DNA of 64,000 nucleotides from Bradyrhizobium sp. AZCC 2176 (GCF_036924645.1 NZ_JAZHRX010000001.1:5483501-5547500); one strand, 5' to 3'; positions 1 to 7,634 are shown, counted from the first letter of the stretch. Translations and numbers: made by a program. The notes: generated by a model from the sequence alone, not told the origin.

Positions 1-1
1 G

Positions 2-865
2 TTCCCCAAGGTCGAGAACGGGCAGCCGCCTCTTATCCCGGTCAATCGTGTCGGGCGCATCGCAAGACCCGGTTTTCGTCGATTCCAGAGCAGCCGGAAT
101 TGGTCCGGCGGCTATCTCACTCCGGAGCGCTCGGATAAATTAGTATACGTCAGCGGAGCGTGGCAGGTGCCGGACCTATCGCTGCCGCCCGTTCTGCCAC
201 ATGGCGTAGCGCAGGGCGACGAATTTCAATCGTCGGTGTGGATCGGCATCGATGGTCGCCGACGCTATCCGATGTCGTCGATGCCACAGATTGGCACCAG
301 CCAGTGCTTACAAATTGTCGACGGCGTCAAAAAGAAAAAGACATATGCTTGGTGGCAATGGTGGTCATTGGACGCGAACTATCCGCCGGATAATCGAAAC
401 AATCCGCCCGTACCGATCCCGAACTTCAGCGTTTCCGTAAACGACGAGATCATTGCTGGATTGACGTTGCGCTCTGCCGATGAGGTGCAGTTCTTCATCA
501 AGAACCAGACGACGGGCCTATTCACTACTTTTCTAGTCGTCGCGCCCGGCCCAATTCTGCCGCTTGGCTCGACAGCCGAGTGGATTGTGGAGCGGCCGAC
601 CGTTATCGGCGATCATCGTCTGTACCCTTTGCCGAGCTACACGGACGTTGTCTTTCGCGATTGCCTTGCGCAGTCGGCTGCATCAATCGGGGCGCCAACG
701 ACGGTCCAACAACTTGATCGACTTCGGCTCATCAGGATGGTCGAGGTTTTTCCAACCCCCCACCGCACGTCCTTCGTGTCGGTTCCGCAAAAGTCGGGCG
801 ACCGCTGTATTCGCGTCTGCTATCGCGACGCCTCGGCACCCGGCAGCGGCGGCCTCTTGAGTTGA
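2..865 (+). CDS. G1 family (eqolisin-like) glutamic endopeptidase, 5' end outside window
   Basis: The frame is open from the left edge, so the start and any signal peptide are missing; 287 residues are visible. The order of motifs fits the peptidase G1 (eqolisin) fold: NWSGGYL near visible residue 38, then [16 protein letters not shown], a glutamine in [13 protein letters not shown], and AEWIVE late in the domain. In the characterised fungal enzymes the catalytic pair is a Gln in the ILQTG-like segment and the Glu of AEWIVE; both positions are present here. Such enzymes are acid-active and secreted. An internal GTG at 167 would start after the first conserved motif and so is not the true start. 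Codon use looks less GC-rich than the core genes. The family call is good; activity and secretion are inferred. Confidence 0.8.
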   Translation, partial: FPKVENGQPPLIPVNRVGRIARPGFRRFQSSRNWSGGYLTPERSDKLVYVSGAWQVPDLSLPPVLPHGVAQGDEFQSSVWIGIDGRRRYPMSSMPQIGTSQCLQIVDGVKKKKTYAWWQWWSLDANYPPDNRNNPPVPIPNFSVSVNDEIIAGLTLRSADEVQFFIKNQTTGLFTTFLVVAPGPILPLGSTAEWIVERPTVIGDHRLYPLPSYTDVVFRDCLAQSAASIGAPTTVQQLDRLRLIRMVEVFPTPHRTSFVSVPQKSGDRCIRVCYRDASAPGSGGLLS

Positions 866-888
866 TATCCTTGGTAAAATTACCGCCA

Positions 889-1037
889 GTGAAGGGCGAC
901 GGCCGCACGTGCGATTTCGTCGCGCCCTACGCGCCGTGACCTCCATCGACGGCATGACCGCGGACTTCTGCCAGTTCGAAATGAAATTCTTAGGGAAGAC
1001 TGCCACGCGCATCATCAGCGAGGTGAAGGGCGTGTCC
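889..1037 (+). pseudogene. guaA: guaA (GMP synthase) 3'-terminal remnant
   Basis: Translation gives GDGRTCDFV in one frame (from 889), then [15 protein letters not shown] and [18 protein letters not shown] in another, ending about 1037. This is the C-terminal dimerisation region of GMP synthase, which in bacteria reads GDGR.Y..V..LRAV...D.MTA followed by FLG...RII.EV.G..RVVYD. The frame changes once, and the last part (RVVYD...IEWE) is replaced by unrelated sequence. There is no upstream GuaA body. A second, partly overlapping guaA piece lies at 5804-5895. It is best read as a relic of an att-site duplication or of tandem island insertion at guaA. Confidence 0.75.
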
Positions 1038-1283
1038 GGGCGCAGCCCTTGGATCGCTCGGCCCGCTGCGGTTCGCGCCGGGCGCGAACGCCGACATCTA
1101 CAAGCTGATCGCGATCAGCGGCACCGATCCCGGCGGCATAGGGCGGCAAGGCCTGATCTTTTTCGAAGGCCTGATCTCTTTCATTCCTTCTGCTTTTTCA
1201 TGTGAGCTTAAAAGAGTCTGGCTTCGACTGGAGCGTCCGCCCGGGTGAACGCAGCGATACCTGGGGCCACTATTCCGGCGGTA
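1038..1283. other. intergenic tail after guaA remnant
   Basis: This stretch between the guaA relic and the toxin gene has no complete gene. One frame (about 1043-1248, plus strand) is open and contains [19 protein letters not shown], which looks protein-like, but it has no start codon or ribosome binding site and I cannot assign it. It could be another decayed fragment. Confidence 0.4.
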
Positions 1284-1722
1284 TCATGCGGGCTGCAAAT
1301 CCGCAGCGTCGTGCGAGCTGATTTGCTTTCGCGCGCAAGCGATGCGTAAACCCTCGTCGAGCTTCATGTTGTGCTGCATATCCTCCGACCAGAGCGTGTC
1401 GCAACCGGCGCCAAGTGCCGAGGCGGCAATCATCGCGTCATAGATTGAAAGGCCGTATCGCTCCGCCAGTCGAAGTCCCGTTTCGTGGGTCTCGACGGTG
1501 AGGGGATGAACTGTCAGCAGGCCGCGCAACGTGTTGAGGAATGCATGCGTCTCGTCCCAGGACATCTGCATTTTCCGGCGCGCGACGTTGGCACGTTCGT
1601 TCAGAACTTGCACGCTGATTGAACCGCCGCCGGCGATGGCCGCCTCCGCCCGATCGGCCTTCGCGGGCATCGCCGGATGCGAGGTAGACGAGGATGTTGG
1701 TATCGAAAAAACTAACGGACAT
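1284..1722 (-). pseudogene. vapC: VapC-like PIN-domain toxin, interrupted by a single-base frameshift
   Basis: The N-terminus (MSVSFFDTNILVYLASGDA, starting at 1722) is in one frame; the rest (AKADRAEAAIAGG ... SEDMQ) is in another. Removing one base from the G run at 1665-1667 joins them into 145 residues, a normal PIN-domain length. The acidic PIN residues are present when joined: Asp in FFDTN, Glu in VLNE, Asp in YDAMIAA and Asp in SEDM. VapC toxins are RNases that cleave tRNA or rRNA and are held inactive by VapB. The start overlaps the vapB stop by 11 bases, the usual operon layout. Because the extra base lies in a short homopolymer, a sequencing error is as likely as true inactivation. 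Confidence 0.8.
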
Positions 1723-1942
1723 TCGCCTCGTCGCTGTCGAATCTGAAATCGGCAGGGAGACGGCCGCGAAATGCGCGAAGGCGTTTCAATAGCTCGTCGC
1801 GGCCGGGCTTGCGTGCGACGGCAAACTGTCGCGCGTCAGCGACGTGGATTTCGATCTCGTCGCCCTCCTTGAGGCCGAGCGCCTCGACCACGATGGCGGG
1901 AAGCCGAACCGCAAGGCTGTTCCCCCATTTTGCGACCTGCAT
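1712..1942 (-). CDS. vapB: VapB-like antitoxin, AbrB/SpoVT DNA-binding family
   Basis: This 76-residue protein begins MQVAKWGNSLAVRLP and continues GLKEGDEIEI, the signature of the AbrB/MazE swapped-hairpin DNA-binding fold. The C-terminal third (GRDELLKRLRAFRGRLP) is the usual toxin-binding tail. A GGAGG sequence stands 8 bases before the ATG. It lies directly upstream of, and overlaps, the PIN toxin gene, so the pair is a type II vapBC module. Family members neutralise the toxin and repress the operon; an imperfect inverted repeat just upstream (1966-1991) is the candidate operator. The antitoxin frame is intact even though the toxin frame is broken. Confidence 0.88.
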   Translation of the reverse strand: MQVAKWGNSLAVRLPAIVVEALGLKEGDEIEIHVADARQFAVARKPGRDELLKRLRAFRGRLPADFRFDSDEANVR

Positions 1943-1965
1943 TGCCAGTTCCTCCGTTCCATCAG

Positions 1966-1991
1966 GATATACATATTTTTGAATGTCTATC
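1966..1991. promoter_or_regulatory. candidate VapB operator (imperfect inverted repeat)
   Basis: The arms GATATACAT (1966-1974) and ATGTCTATC (1983-1991) match as inverted repeats at 8 of 9 positions around an 8-base AT-rich spacer. The site is 24 bases upstream of the vapB start, where autoregulatory AbrB-type antitoxins usually bind. Function is inferred from position and symmetry only. Confidence 0.45.
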
Positions 1992-2161
1992 TAATGATGC
2001 TGACGGTCAAGGAAGCACCGGAGATCGAAGCCATCAGGGGAGCGTCTCGCAATCAGCGCCCGGCTGGCTGCCGCGGAGCAGGGCGACGAGACTTGGCGCT
2101 CCATCGTCAGCGACAAGACAATCTCGGTTCCCGCGCGCCTCCATGCGTAGCGCCAGCATGT

Positions 2162-3037
2162 TCAAGCTTCCATCAGCCTGGAGGACAGGAATTCGATGAA
2201 GCGCTGGGTCTTGGCTGGAATAAGGCGAGTTTCGGTGACGGCGTGAATGCTGACCGACGATCCCTGCCATTCGGGCAGGATGCGTCGGAGCCGGCCAGAG
2301 GCCAAGTCTTCGGCGACGATCTTCTCGGCAAGCAGGGCGATGCCCTGGTGGTTGACCGCCAGGGCGCGGGTCATCCCCACACTGTTGAGCGTGAAGCGGC
2401 CGCCAACGCTGACATCGACCTTGTTCATCCCCTGGTGCAGAGTCCAGGTCGCGACCTTCGACATACAGACGCATTCATGCTCCGCGAGGTCCGCCGGTGT
2501 CGCGGGCTCGCCTGACGCTTCGATATAGCCAGGAGATGCATAGAGGTGGCGCGAATGCCGCCCGATCAGGCGAACGATCAGATTGGAATCTTCCAGCTTG
2601 CCTATGCGGATCGCCACATCGAACGGCTCGGCCACCAGATCGACGCGGCGTGGAGTCAGATCGAATTCGAATGTGATGCCGGGATAGTGCCGCGCGAAGT
2701 CGGCGATGATCGGCGAGAGGTAAAGCGTGGCGAAGTCGACCGGGAGCGAAACCCGCAGGACACCGCTCGGCTGCTCAACCATCGCGCCGAGCTGCTCGTG
2801 CGCCAGCCGTGCCTCGTCGACGATTCGCTTGCTTCGCTCATAATAGAGCTGACCGGCCTCGGTGAGTTCGATCTTGCGCGTCGTGCGGTGCAGGAGCCTC
2901 AGGCCGATCGCCTTCTCCAGCTCGCTGATACGTCGCGACAGAGTGGAGTTTGGCATGCCGAGAGCCTCCGCGGCCTTCCGAAAGCTCCTGGCTCTGGCCA
3001 CCTCCACGAACAGTGCCATGTCGTTCAAATGACTCAT
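2162..3037 (-). CDS. LysR family transcriptional regulator
   Basis: This is a 291-residue protein, the normal LysR length. The first 60 residues hold the winged helix-turn-helix (ALFVEVARARSFRKAAEALG, then STLSRRISELEKAIGLRLL). A substrate-binding domain of the LysR type follows, with GVLRVSLPVDF at its start. Sequence type resembles the CrgA/DsdC-like repressor-activators. It is divergent from an Old Yellow Enzyme reductase gene at 3132, separated by 94 bases, so it most likely controls that gene and itself. The inducer is unknown. A short perfect inverted repeat (3053-3066) sits in the shared promoter region. Confidence 0.92.
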   Translation of the reverse strand: MSHLNDMALFVEVARARSFRKAAEALGMPNSTLSRRISELEKAIGLRLLHRTTRKIELTEAGQLYYERSKRIVDEARLAHEQLGAMVEQPSGVLRVSLPVDFATLYLSPIIADFARHYPGITFEFDLTPRRVDLVAEPFDVAIRIGKLEDSNLIVRLIGRHSRHLYASPGYIEASGEPATPADLAEHECVCMSKVATWTLHQGMNKVDVSVGGRFTLNSVGMTRALAVNHQGIALLAEKIVAEDLASGRLRRILPEWQGSSVSIHAVTETRLIPAKTQRFIEFLSSRLMEA

Positions 3038-3052
3038 GATTGCTCCACAGAT

Positions 3053-3066
3053 GGAATTCTGATTCC
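3053..3066. promoter_or_regulatory. candidate LysR binding site between lysR and OYE genes
   Basis: GGAAT and ATTCC form a perfect 5-base inverted repeat around TCTG, 16 bases upstream of the lysR start and 66 bases before the reductase start. Further ATTCC/GGAAT half-sites lie just downstream. LysR proteins usually bind such short interrupted dyads in divergent promoters. The site is inferred. Confidence 0.4.
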
Positions 3067-3131
3067 AATTCTGCCGGATTTATCCCGAGATCGGAATAGT
3101 GGACAAGGGCTCCAACGAATGGAGAACCCAA

Positions 3132-4193
3132 ATGAATCCACTGTTCACCCCGGTCCGCATTGGCCGCTACATGCTTCCCAACCGACTTGTCATGGCGCCG
3201 ATGACCCGCAGCCGCGCCGCCTTCGATGGTACGCCGGGAGAGCTGGCGGACGAATATTATGCCCAGCGTGCGGGTGTCGGCCTGATCGTCACCGAAGGCA
3301 CCCAGCCCTCGGATGACGGGCAGGGCTATCTCACCACCCCGGGCATCTACACTCCCGCACATGTCGCCGGCTGGCGGAAGATCACCTCCGCCGTGCACGA
3401 CGGGGGCGGTCACATTTTCATCCAGCTCATGCACGCCGGACGTATGTCGCATCCCGACAACACGCCGCATCATCGCCAGGGCGTCGCACCGTCCGCGATC
3501 GCGCCGGGGACAGGCATGTTCACGGCGACGGGGATGCAGGACATTCCCACGCCGCGCGCGCTGACGACCGAAGAAGTGCGCCAGACCGTCGCCGATTTCC
3601 GCCACGCGGCCCGCTCAGCGATCGAGGCCGGCGCCGACGGCGTCGAGATTCACGGCGCGAACGCCTACCTCGTCCAGCAGTTCTTCGCGCCGAGCGCCAA
3701 CGCGCGCGCGGACGAATATGGCGGCTCCATCGAGAACCGCGCCCGCTTCGCCATCGAGGTCACCACCGCGATCGCGGAGGAGATCGGCGCGGACCGCACC
3801 GCGATCCGCCTGTCCCCCGGCACGACGATATGGGGGATCGACGAAGGCGCCGAAGGGCCGGACCTCTACCGCTATCTCGTCGTCAAACTCGACAAGCTCG
3901 GGCTCGCCTATGTGCACATCATGCACCAGGGCAACGAGCCATTGCTGGCCGACATTCGCAAGCTCTGGCACCAATCGCTGATCCTCAACCGGCCGGGTCG
4001 TCCGCGCGACCAGATCGGCGCCGACGTGGCTTCGGGGCCGGCCGATCTGGAAGCCTATGGGCAGATGGTCCTGGCCAATCCGGACTTCGTCGTGCGGCTG
4101 AAGGCCAATGCAGCGATGAACGAGGCAGACCACAACACCTTCTTCGGCGGCACCGCGCGAGGCTACATCGATTACCCCGCGCTGAGCGCCTAG
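3132..4193 (+). CDS. Old Yellow Enzyme family FMN-dependent alkene/ester reductase (NemA-like)
   Basis: The 353-residue protein begins NPLFTPVRIGRYMLPNRLVM, followed by APMTRSRA, typical of the OYE TIM barrel. The active-site region reads IHGANAYLVQQF; in OYE proteins the His and Asn bind the substrate carbonyl and the Tyr two residues later donates the proton. DEYGGSIENRARF follows. These enzymes use NADPH to reduce activated C=C bonds, nitrate esters or nitroaromatics. I chose ATG 3132 rather than an in-frame start at 3099 because GGAGA lies 6 bases upstream and the family N-terminus aligns there. It is divergent from the LysR gene, its probable regulator. The exact substrate is not deducible. 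Confidence 0.92.
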   Translation: MNPLFTPVRIGRYMLPNRLVMAPMTRSRAAFDGTPGELADEYYAQRAGVGLIVTEGTQPSDDGQGYLTTPGIYTPAHVAGWRKITSAVHDGGGHIFIQLMHAGRMSHPDNTPHHRQGVAPSAIAPGTGMFTATGMQDIPTPRALTTEEVRQTVADFRHAARSAIEAGADGVEIHGANAYLVQQFFAPSANARADEYGGSIENRARFAIEVTTAIAEEIGADRTAIRLSPGTTIWGIDEGAEGPDLYRYLVVKLDKLGLAYVHIMHQGNEPLLADIRKLWHQSLILNRPGRPRDQIGADVASGPADLEAYGQMVLANPDFVVRLKANAAMNEADHNTFFGGTARGYIDYPALSA

Positions 4194-4243
4194 GGTAGGG
4201 CTGGGAGCTACGGACCGATACCAGTTCGTGATGGGAGATTAGA

Positions 4244-5212
4244 TTGAATCAGTCACCGCACCCTTCGATGGCCTCGGATGAGAGGGCACTTGTCGAGACC
4301 GCAAGTTCAAACGCGACGGCAAAGAAAAAGGTCCTGCTCGTTGGAGCCACAGGATTCTTGGGAGCCAAGATTCTCCGCAACTTGGCGCTCGATTCGAGGG
4401 TCTCCGTCGTTGCGATGTCGCGAAAGGGGGTGCCCTCAGCCGAGGGCGCCGACGTGGAATGGGTGCGCGGTGATATGATGGATCCAGCGTCATTGGATCG
4501 TGCATTGCAGGGCGTGGATGTCGTTGTCAGCTCGGCAAACGGTTACATGAAGGGAAGCATCGACACGGATTTTCAGGGCAACAAGAACCTTGTAGAGGCC
4601 GCAGCAAGAGCCGGCGTTGGCCGATTTGTTTTTCTCAGCATCGTTAGCTGCGAGGCTGCGTCAGCAGTTCCACATTTCCACGCCAAGAAAGTGGCCGAGG
4701 ATCTGATTACGGCCTCGGGTGTGTCATATGTGTTTGTCCGCGCGCCCTCATTTCTCGATCAGAGTTCGGACTATATCGCGAAGGGTGTGAAAGCTGGCCG
4801 GTTCCTGGCGGTCGGCGACAAAACCACGAAGTGGTCTCATGTGCTGACCGATGATCTTGCCTCATATCTTGCCAAAGCCGCGACCTATCCCGGCAATGAA
4901 ATCAACAACCAAACAATCGATGTCGGCTGGCGCGATGGCCCCAAGAGCCAGCAAGAGCTCGCCGACATCATCTCCGAAATCATGAAGAGACCTCTTAAGG
5001 TCCGGGTTGTGCCGTGGTTCGTTTTCCGCTTGCTGGCGCGCCCGATAAGGCTGTTTTCCGAGCTCGGGTATGACATTATGCAGATGTTCTTGTTCTTCAA
5101 GAAGGGCGTCTATGTTTCGAATATCTCGAAACAAGAGCACTTTTTTGGACCCGCCCCTACATCCCGAGATGCGATCACGCGATGGGCGAAAAGTCATCAG
5201 TTAATTTCCTGA
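4244..5212 (+). CDS. NmrA-like / atypical SDR NAD(P)-binding protein
   Basis: The 322-residue protein has a Rossmann nucleotide-binding motif, KVLLVGATGFLGAKI, about 25 residues in. WVRGDMMDPASL and a VVSSANGY segment follow, as in atypical short-chain dehydrogenases and NmrA-like proteins. The active-site YxxxK of classical SDRs is replaced by HFHAKKVAED, so reductase activity is uncertain; NmrA relatives often act as NAD(P) sensors or NADH-ubiquinone assembly factors. A TTG at 4244 preceded by GGGAG is the likely start; ATG 4268 is possible. Its GC content seems lower than that of the neighbouring genes, which fits acquired DNA. It is 50 bases downstream of the OYE gene and may be co-transcribed. 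Confidence 0.75.
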   Translation: MNQSPHPSMASDERALVETASSNATAKKKVLLVGATGFLGAKILRNLALDSRVSVVAMSRKGVPSAEGADVEWVRGDMMDPASLDRALQGVDVVVSSANGYMKGSIDTDFQGNKNLVEAAARAGVGRFVFLSIVSCEAASAVPHFHAKKVAEDLITASGVSYVFVRAPSFLDQSSDYIAKGVKAGRFLAVGDKTTKWSHVLTDDLASYLAKAATYPGNEINNQTIDVGWRDGPKSQQELADIISEIMKRPLKVRVVPWFVFRLLARPIRLFSELGYDIMQMFLFFKKGVYVSNISKQEHFFGPAPTSRDAITRWAKSHQLIS

Positions 5213-5389
5213 TTCAGGCAGGCATGTAACAGCAGAGATCCTGGAGGACGTTGCGACAAGCTGGCACGCCGGGGCAAATCACTTCTGATTTTCCGAAATC
5301 GTGTCAAGCTCGAGAATCAAAAATATTCCGCTTTCGTTCTCACCCAAATCAGCTCCATAACTCCGCCCGTCTCACGGCAGATGAGGGGC

Positions 5390-5795
5390 GTTGGCCATCG
5401 TCACGAACGCGCGGTGAGATGCGATGGACGCTGATGGCGCGCTAGACGTACGCGCCGGACGCGTACGGCGAAGTCGTGTGGTTCGGGCGCCGCGGTGCTG
5501 GCGTTAAGTTGGCGGGAAGTATCTCGCTGGCGACGGAGGCAACAGAGCCGTTCTCCGGGAAGAGCACGAAGTAAGCCGTAAAGCCATTGCGCAGGGAAGG
5601 CCGGAATGCTCCCGCTGCCCTGTATGCTCGTGTGCAGTTTTGTTTGCGCAAATCGCACGCGAGACCGCGGGTGCAGCAAGCACCCGGTCTTCCCTGCGCC
5701 CTCTGACAACGAGGGCCGGAAGTTTTCAGGCAAACCTCGGACGCAACGCGCCGCGAGAATGCAGGCCTACATCTTCATGCTCTTTGAAAAGTAGA
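5390..5795. repeat. Bradyrhizobium-type dispersed intergenic repeat (often mis-called as a gene)
   Basis: This non-coding stretch lies in a 760-base gap. Its minus-strand translation contains GAGKTGCLLHPRSRVRF and EPHDFAVRVRRVRLA, which I recognise as a phrase that recurs in many short hypothetical ORFs annotated in Bradyrhizobium and Rhodopseudomonas genomes. This marks a multicopy intergenic repeat rather than a protein. It includes a perfect inverted repeat, CGTACGCG / CGCGTACG, at 5447-5467 with a 5-base spacer. No start signal fits, and several frames are open at once. The assignment rests on memory of related sequences, not on a search. Confidence 0.65.
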
Positions 5796-5803
5796 TCATC
5801 CAT

Positions 5804-5895
5804 AGCTGGCATGCCTTCGCCGTGCTGCTGCCCGTGAAGACGGTGGGCGTGATGGGCGACGGCCGGACTTACGAATAGTCGTGGGCCTCCGCGCG
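5804..5895 (+). pseudogene. guaA: guaA (GMP synthase) internal 3' fragment
   Basis: One frame reads SWHAFAVLLPVKTVGVMGD then GRTYE and a stop at 5876. If one missing base is restored after TACGAATA, the reading continues VVGLRA to about 5895, then diverges. GMP synthases have FAV.LPV.(S/T)VGVMGDGR.Y..VV.LRAV at this place, so the match is strong. No upstream ATP-pyrophosphatase body and no downstream C-terminus are attached. The piece overlaps the 889-1037 relic over GDGRTY..V..LRA, about 45 bases of shared segment, both on the plus strand. It is likely a relic of an att site or a recombination junction. Confidence 0.75.
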
Positions 5896-5973
5896 ATTTT
5901 TATCAATTTCACTTCGGGTAGCTCGACTTGAATCGACGGGGGAAGAGCCGGGCGGCCGGCCGCGAGATCGACT

Positions 5974-6465
5974 TCATGACCGCACCGCGCTCCCGCCCAG
6001 GGTGACGAGAAGCTCGTCCAGTTGCTCGAGCTGCTCGGGCAGCCCATCCGCCGCCCCGGAAGCGAGTTCACCGTCGAGAGCTTCCTTCGAGGGATAGAGG
6101 TCGTGCTTGACCAGCAAGGTCTGGCCGCCCTTTTCCTCGAACGTCAGCGTGGTGATGGCTCCCCCCTCATCACCCTCCTCATTGGTCCAGACGAGGCGCG
6201 AGTGGGGGGTCACTTCGATGTACTTGCCGAAGACCTCCATCACCTTCGAGCCACCGACGCCGAACACGAGGCGGTACTTGCCCCCGACACGAACATCCAT
6301 CTCGCAGGTGAGCAGGGACATGCCCATCGACTTCGGCACCCACCATCGCTTGAACAGCTCGGGCTTGGTCCACGCCTCGAACACGATGCGCGCCGGAGCG
6401 TTGAAGGTACGCGTGACGACCAGCTCGCGGTCGGACTTCCGTTCCGTTGTCGTGCGGTTCTTCAT
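5974..6465 (-). CDS. SRPBCC / AHSA1 domain protein
   Basis: The 163-residue protein holds a START-like SRPBCC domain of the activator of Hsp90 ATPase 1 (AHSA1) type: RTFNAPARIVFEAWT, then FKRWWVPKSMG, GGKYRLVFG and the C-terminal EQLEQLDELL. Members bind hydrophobic ligands in a deep cavity; most have no known ligand. The ATG at 6465 is preceded by AGAGAG 10 bases upstream; a start at 6498 would overlap the arsR end. It follows an ArsR-type regulator by 10 bases. This ArsR-AHSA1 pairing is a widespread two-gene operon in bacteria, so the regulator probably controls this protein. Confidence 0.85.
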   Translation of the reverse strand: MKNRTTTERKSDRELVVTRTFNAPARIVFEAWTKPELFKRWWVPKSMGMSLLTCEMDVRVGGKYRLVFGVGGSKVMEVFGKYIEVTPHSRLVWTNEEGDEGGAITTLTFEEKGGQTLLVKHDLYPSKEALDGELASGAADGLPEQLEQLDELLVTLGGSAVRS

Positions 6466-6475
6466 GGGGGCGGGT

Positions 6476-6841
6476 TCACTCTCTCTTCTTGCGTCCATCG
6501 ACCTTTTCCTTCTGTTTCTGTTCTTCGATGACCTTGTCCAGCTCGTCGAAGCGCGAGGCCCAGAGCTGGCGGTACTTCTCGATCCATGCCGTCTCTTCCG
6601 CCAGTCGGCGCGGGCCGAGCTTGCAGGTCCGCACGCGCCCGACCTTCTCCGTGGTGACGAGCCCGGCCTGCTCCAGGACGCCGACGTGCTTCTTCATGCC
6701 CGTGAGGGTCATGTCGAACCTCTCGGCAAGGTCCGTGATCGAGGCGTCTGCACGTCCGAGCTGCTCCAGAACGCCGCGTCGGGTGGCGTCCGAGAGCGCG
6801 GCGAACGAGGCATCGAGGCGGGTTGCTGTATACTGAACCAT
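6476..6841 (-). CDS. ArsR-family winged-helix transcriptional repressor (AHSA1-linked type)
   Basis: The 121-residue protein starts MVQYTATRLDASFAALSD and continues ATRRGVLEQLG, then DLAERFDMTLTGMKKHVGVL, the ArsR winged-helix recognition helix. It lacks the cysteine pairs of metal-sensing ArsR proteins and belongs to the subgroup that precedes SRPBCC/AHSA1 genes. The ATG lies inside a perfect 10+10 palindrome (6830-6853), and no Shine-Dalgarno is visible, which suggests tight autoregulation and possibly a leaderless transcript. It is followed after 10 bases by the AHSA1 gene. The signal sensed is unknown. Confidence 0.88.
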   Translation of the reverse strand: MVQYTATRLDASFAALSDATRRGVLEQLGRADASITDLAERFDMTLTGMKKHVGVLEQAGLVTTEKVGRVRTCKLGPRRLAEETAWIEKYRQLWASRFDELDKVIEEQKQKEKVDGRKKRE

Positions 6842-6853
6842 GTGGTTCAGTAT
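6830..6853. promoter_or_regulatory. perfect palindrome over the arsR start codon (probable ArsR operator)
   Basis: On the plus strand ATACTGAACC (6830-6839) and GGTTCAGTAT (6844-6853) are perfect inverted repeats around ATGT. On the gene strand the start ATG and codons 2-4 (GTT CAG TAT) are made by the spacer and right arm. A dimeric ArsR repressor bound here would block initiation directly. Binding is inferred from symmetry and position. Confidence 0.65.
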
Positions 6854-6918
6854 CTAACACACGGGTAGGCGGCATGCAAGGGGAGGCCGAGCGCGCGCTG
6901 AGTTGAACGGAGTAGGCT

Positions 6919-7584
6919 TCAGCCGATCCGCATCGAAAGCTCGACGTCTTCGGCAGACGGTATGGACATGTAGCCCTTTGCGGGCGAGCGCACATGCGCC
7001 AGGTATTCGGGACTGTAATCGGCGTTGTCGGCGACGATGAGCGCGCCCGGCCTGAGGTGGTCTTCCACCAGGCTCAGGACTTCGGGATATAGCGCCTTGG
7101 CGCCATCAAGGAGGAGCAGGTCGATCGTCTCGGGGAGATCGATGCTCAGCGTCTCAAGGGCGTCTCCCTCGCGGATTTCCACCAGATCGATGAGACCGCC
7201 GGCGGTGAGATTGTCCCGCGCTCGCGCCACCTTGGACGGCTCGAACTCGCTGGTGATCAGACGGCCGCCGCCATTGTCCCGCAAGGCTGCGGCGAGATGC
7301 AAAGTCGAGATGCCGAACGAGGTCCCGAACTCGACGATCGTGCGTGCGCGGGAGCTCCGCGCCAGCATGTAGAGCAGCACGCCGGTCTCGCGCGAGACGG
7401 CGAGCGGCATATCCTTCAGGCTCCCGTAGAAATCGAGGTAATCGGTCTTGCTCCGCATCAGGCGCGCATGCTGCTCGCTGGAGAGTTCGGCCATGGCGGG
7501 GACCGCCAATGGCGATGTCGCAGCAGCCTGTTCGAACAAGCGATCCAGCAGGGGCGCAAGCGGGGTGGTGGTCAAGGTGGTCAT
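6919..7584 (-). CDS. SAM-dependent O-methyltransferase, class I
   Basis: The 221-residue protein carries the class I methyltransferase motif I as IVEFGTSFGISTLHLA, an acidic SAM-ribose contact (SEFEPSKVARAR), EIREGDALETL, and IDLLLLDGAK followed by LRPGALIVADN. This pattern matches the catechol/caffeoyl-CoA O-methyltransferase-like family. The ATG at 7584 is preceded by AGGAGAC. It is divergent from a TetR-family gene at 7678 with 93 bases between them, an arrangement typical of a small-molecule-responsive pair. The substrate cannot be told from sequence. Confidence 0.87.
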   Translation of the reverse strand: MTTLTTTPLAPLLDRLFEQAAATSPLAVPAMAELSSEQHARLMRSKTDYLDFYGSLKDMPLAVSRETGVLLYMLARSSRARTIVEFGTSFGISTLHLAAALRDNGGGRLITSEFEPSKVARARDNLTAGGLIDLVEIREGDALETLSIDLPETIDLLLLDGAKALYPEVLSLVEDHLRPGALIVADNADYSPEYLAHVRSPAKGYMSIPSAEDVELSMRIG

Positions 7585-7634
7585 TCAGGTCTCCTGTCAG
7601 ATATGGGCGCGTCCTTGCGCTGAGCCAGAAATAC

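Noticed and set aside
5401..5733. 110-residue minus-strand ORF
   Set aside because: Its text is the recurring repeat-derived phrase found in many mis-called Bradyrhizobium ORFs, so it is treated as part of a non-coding repeat.
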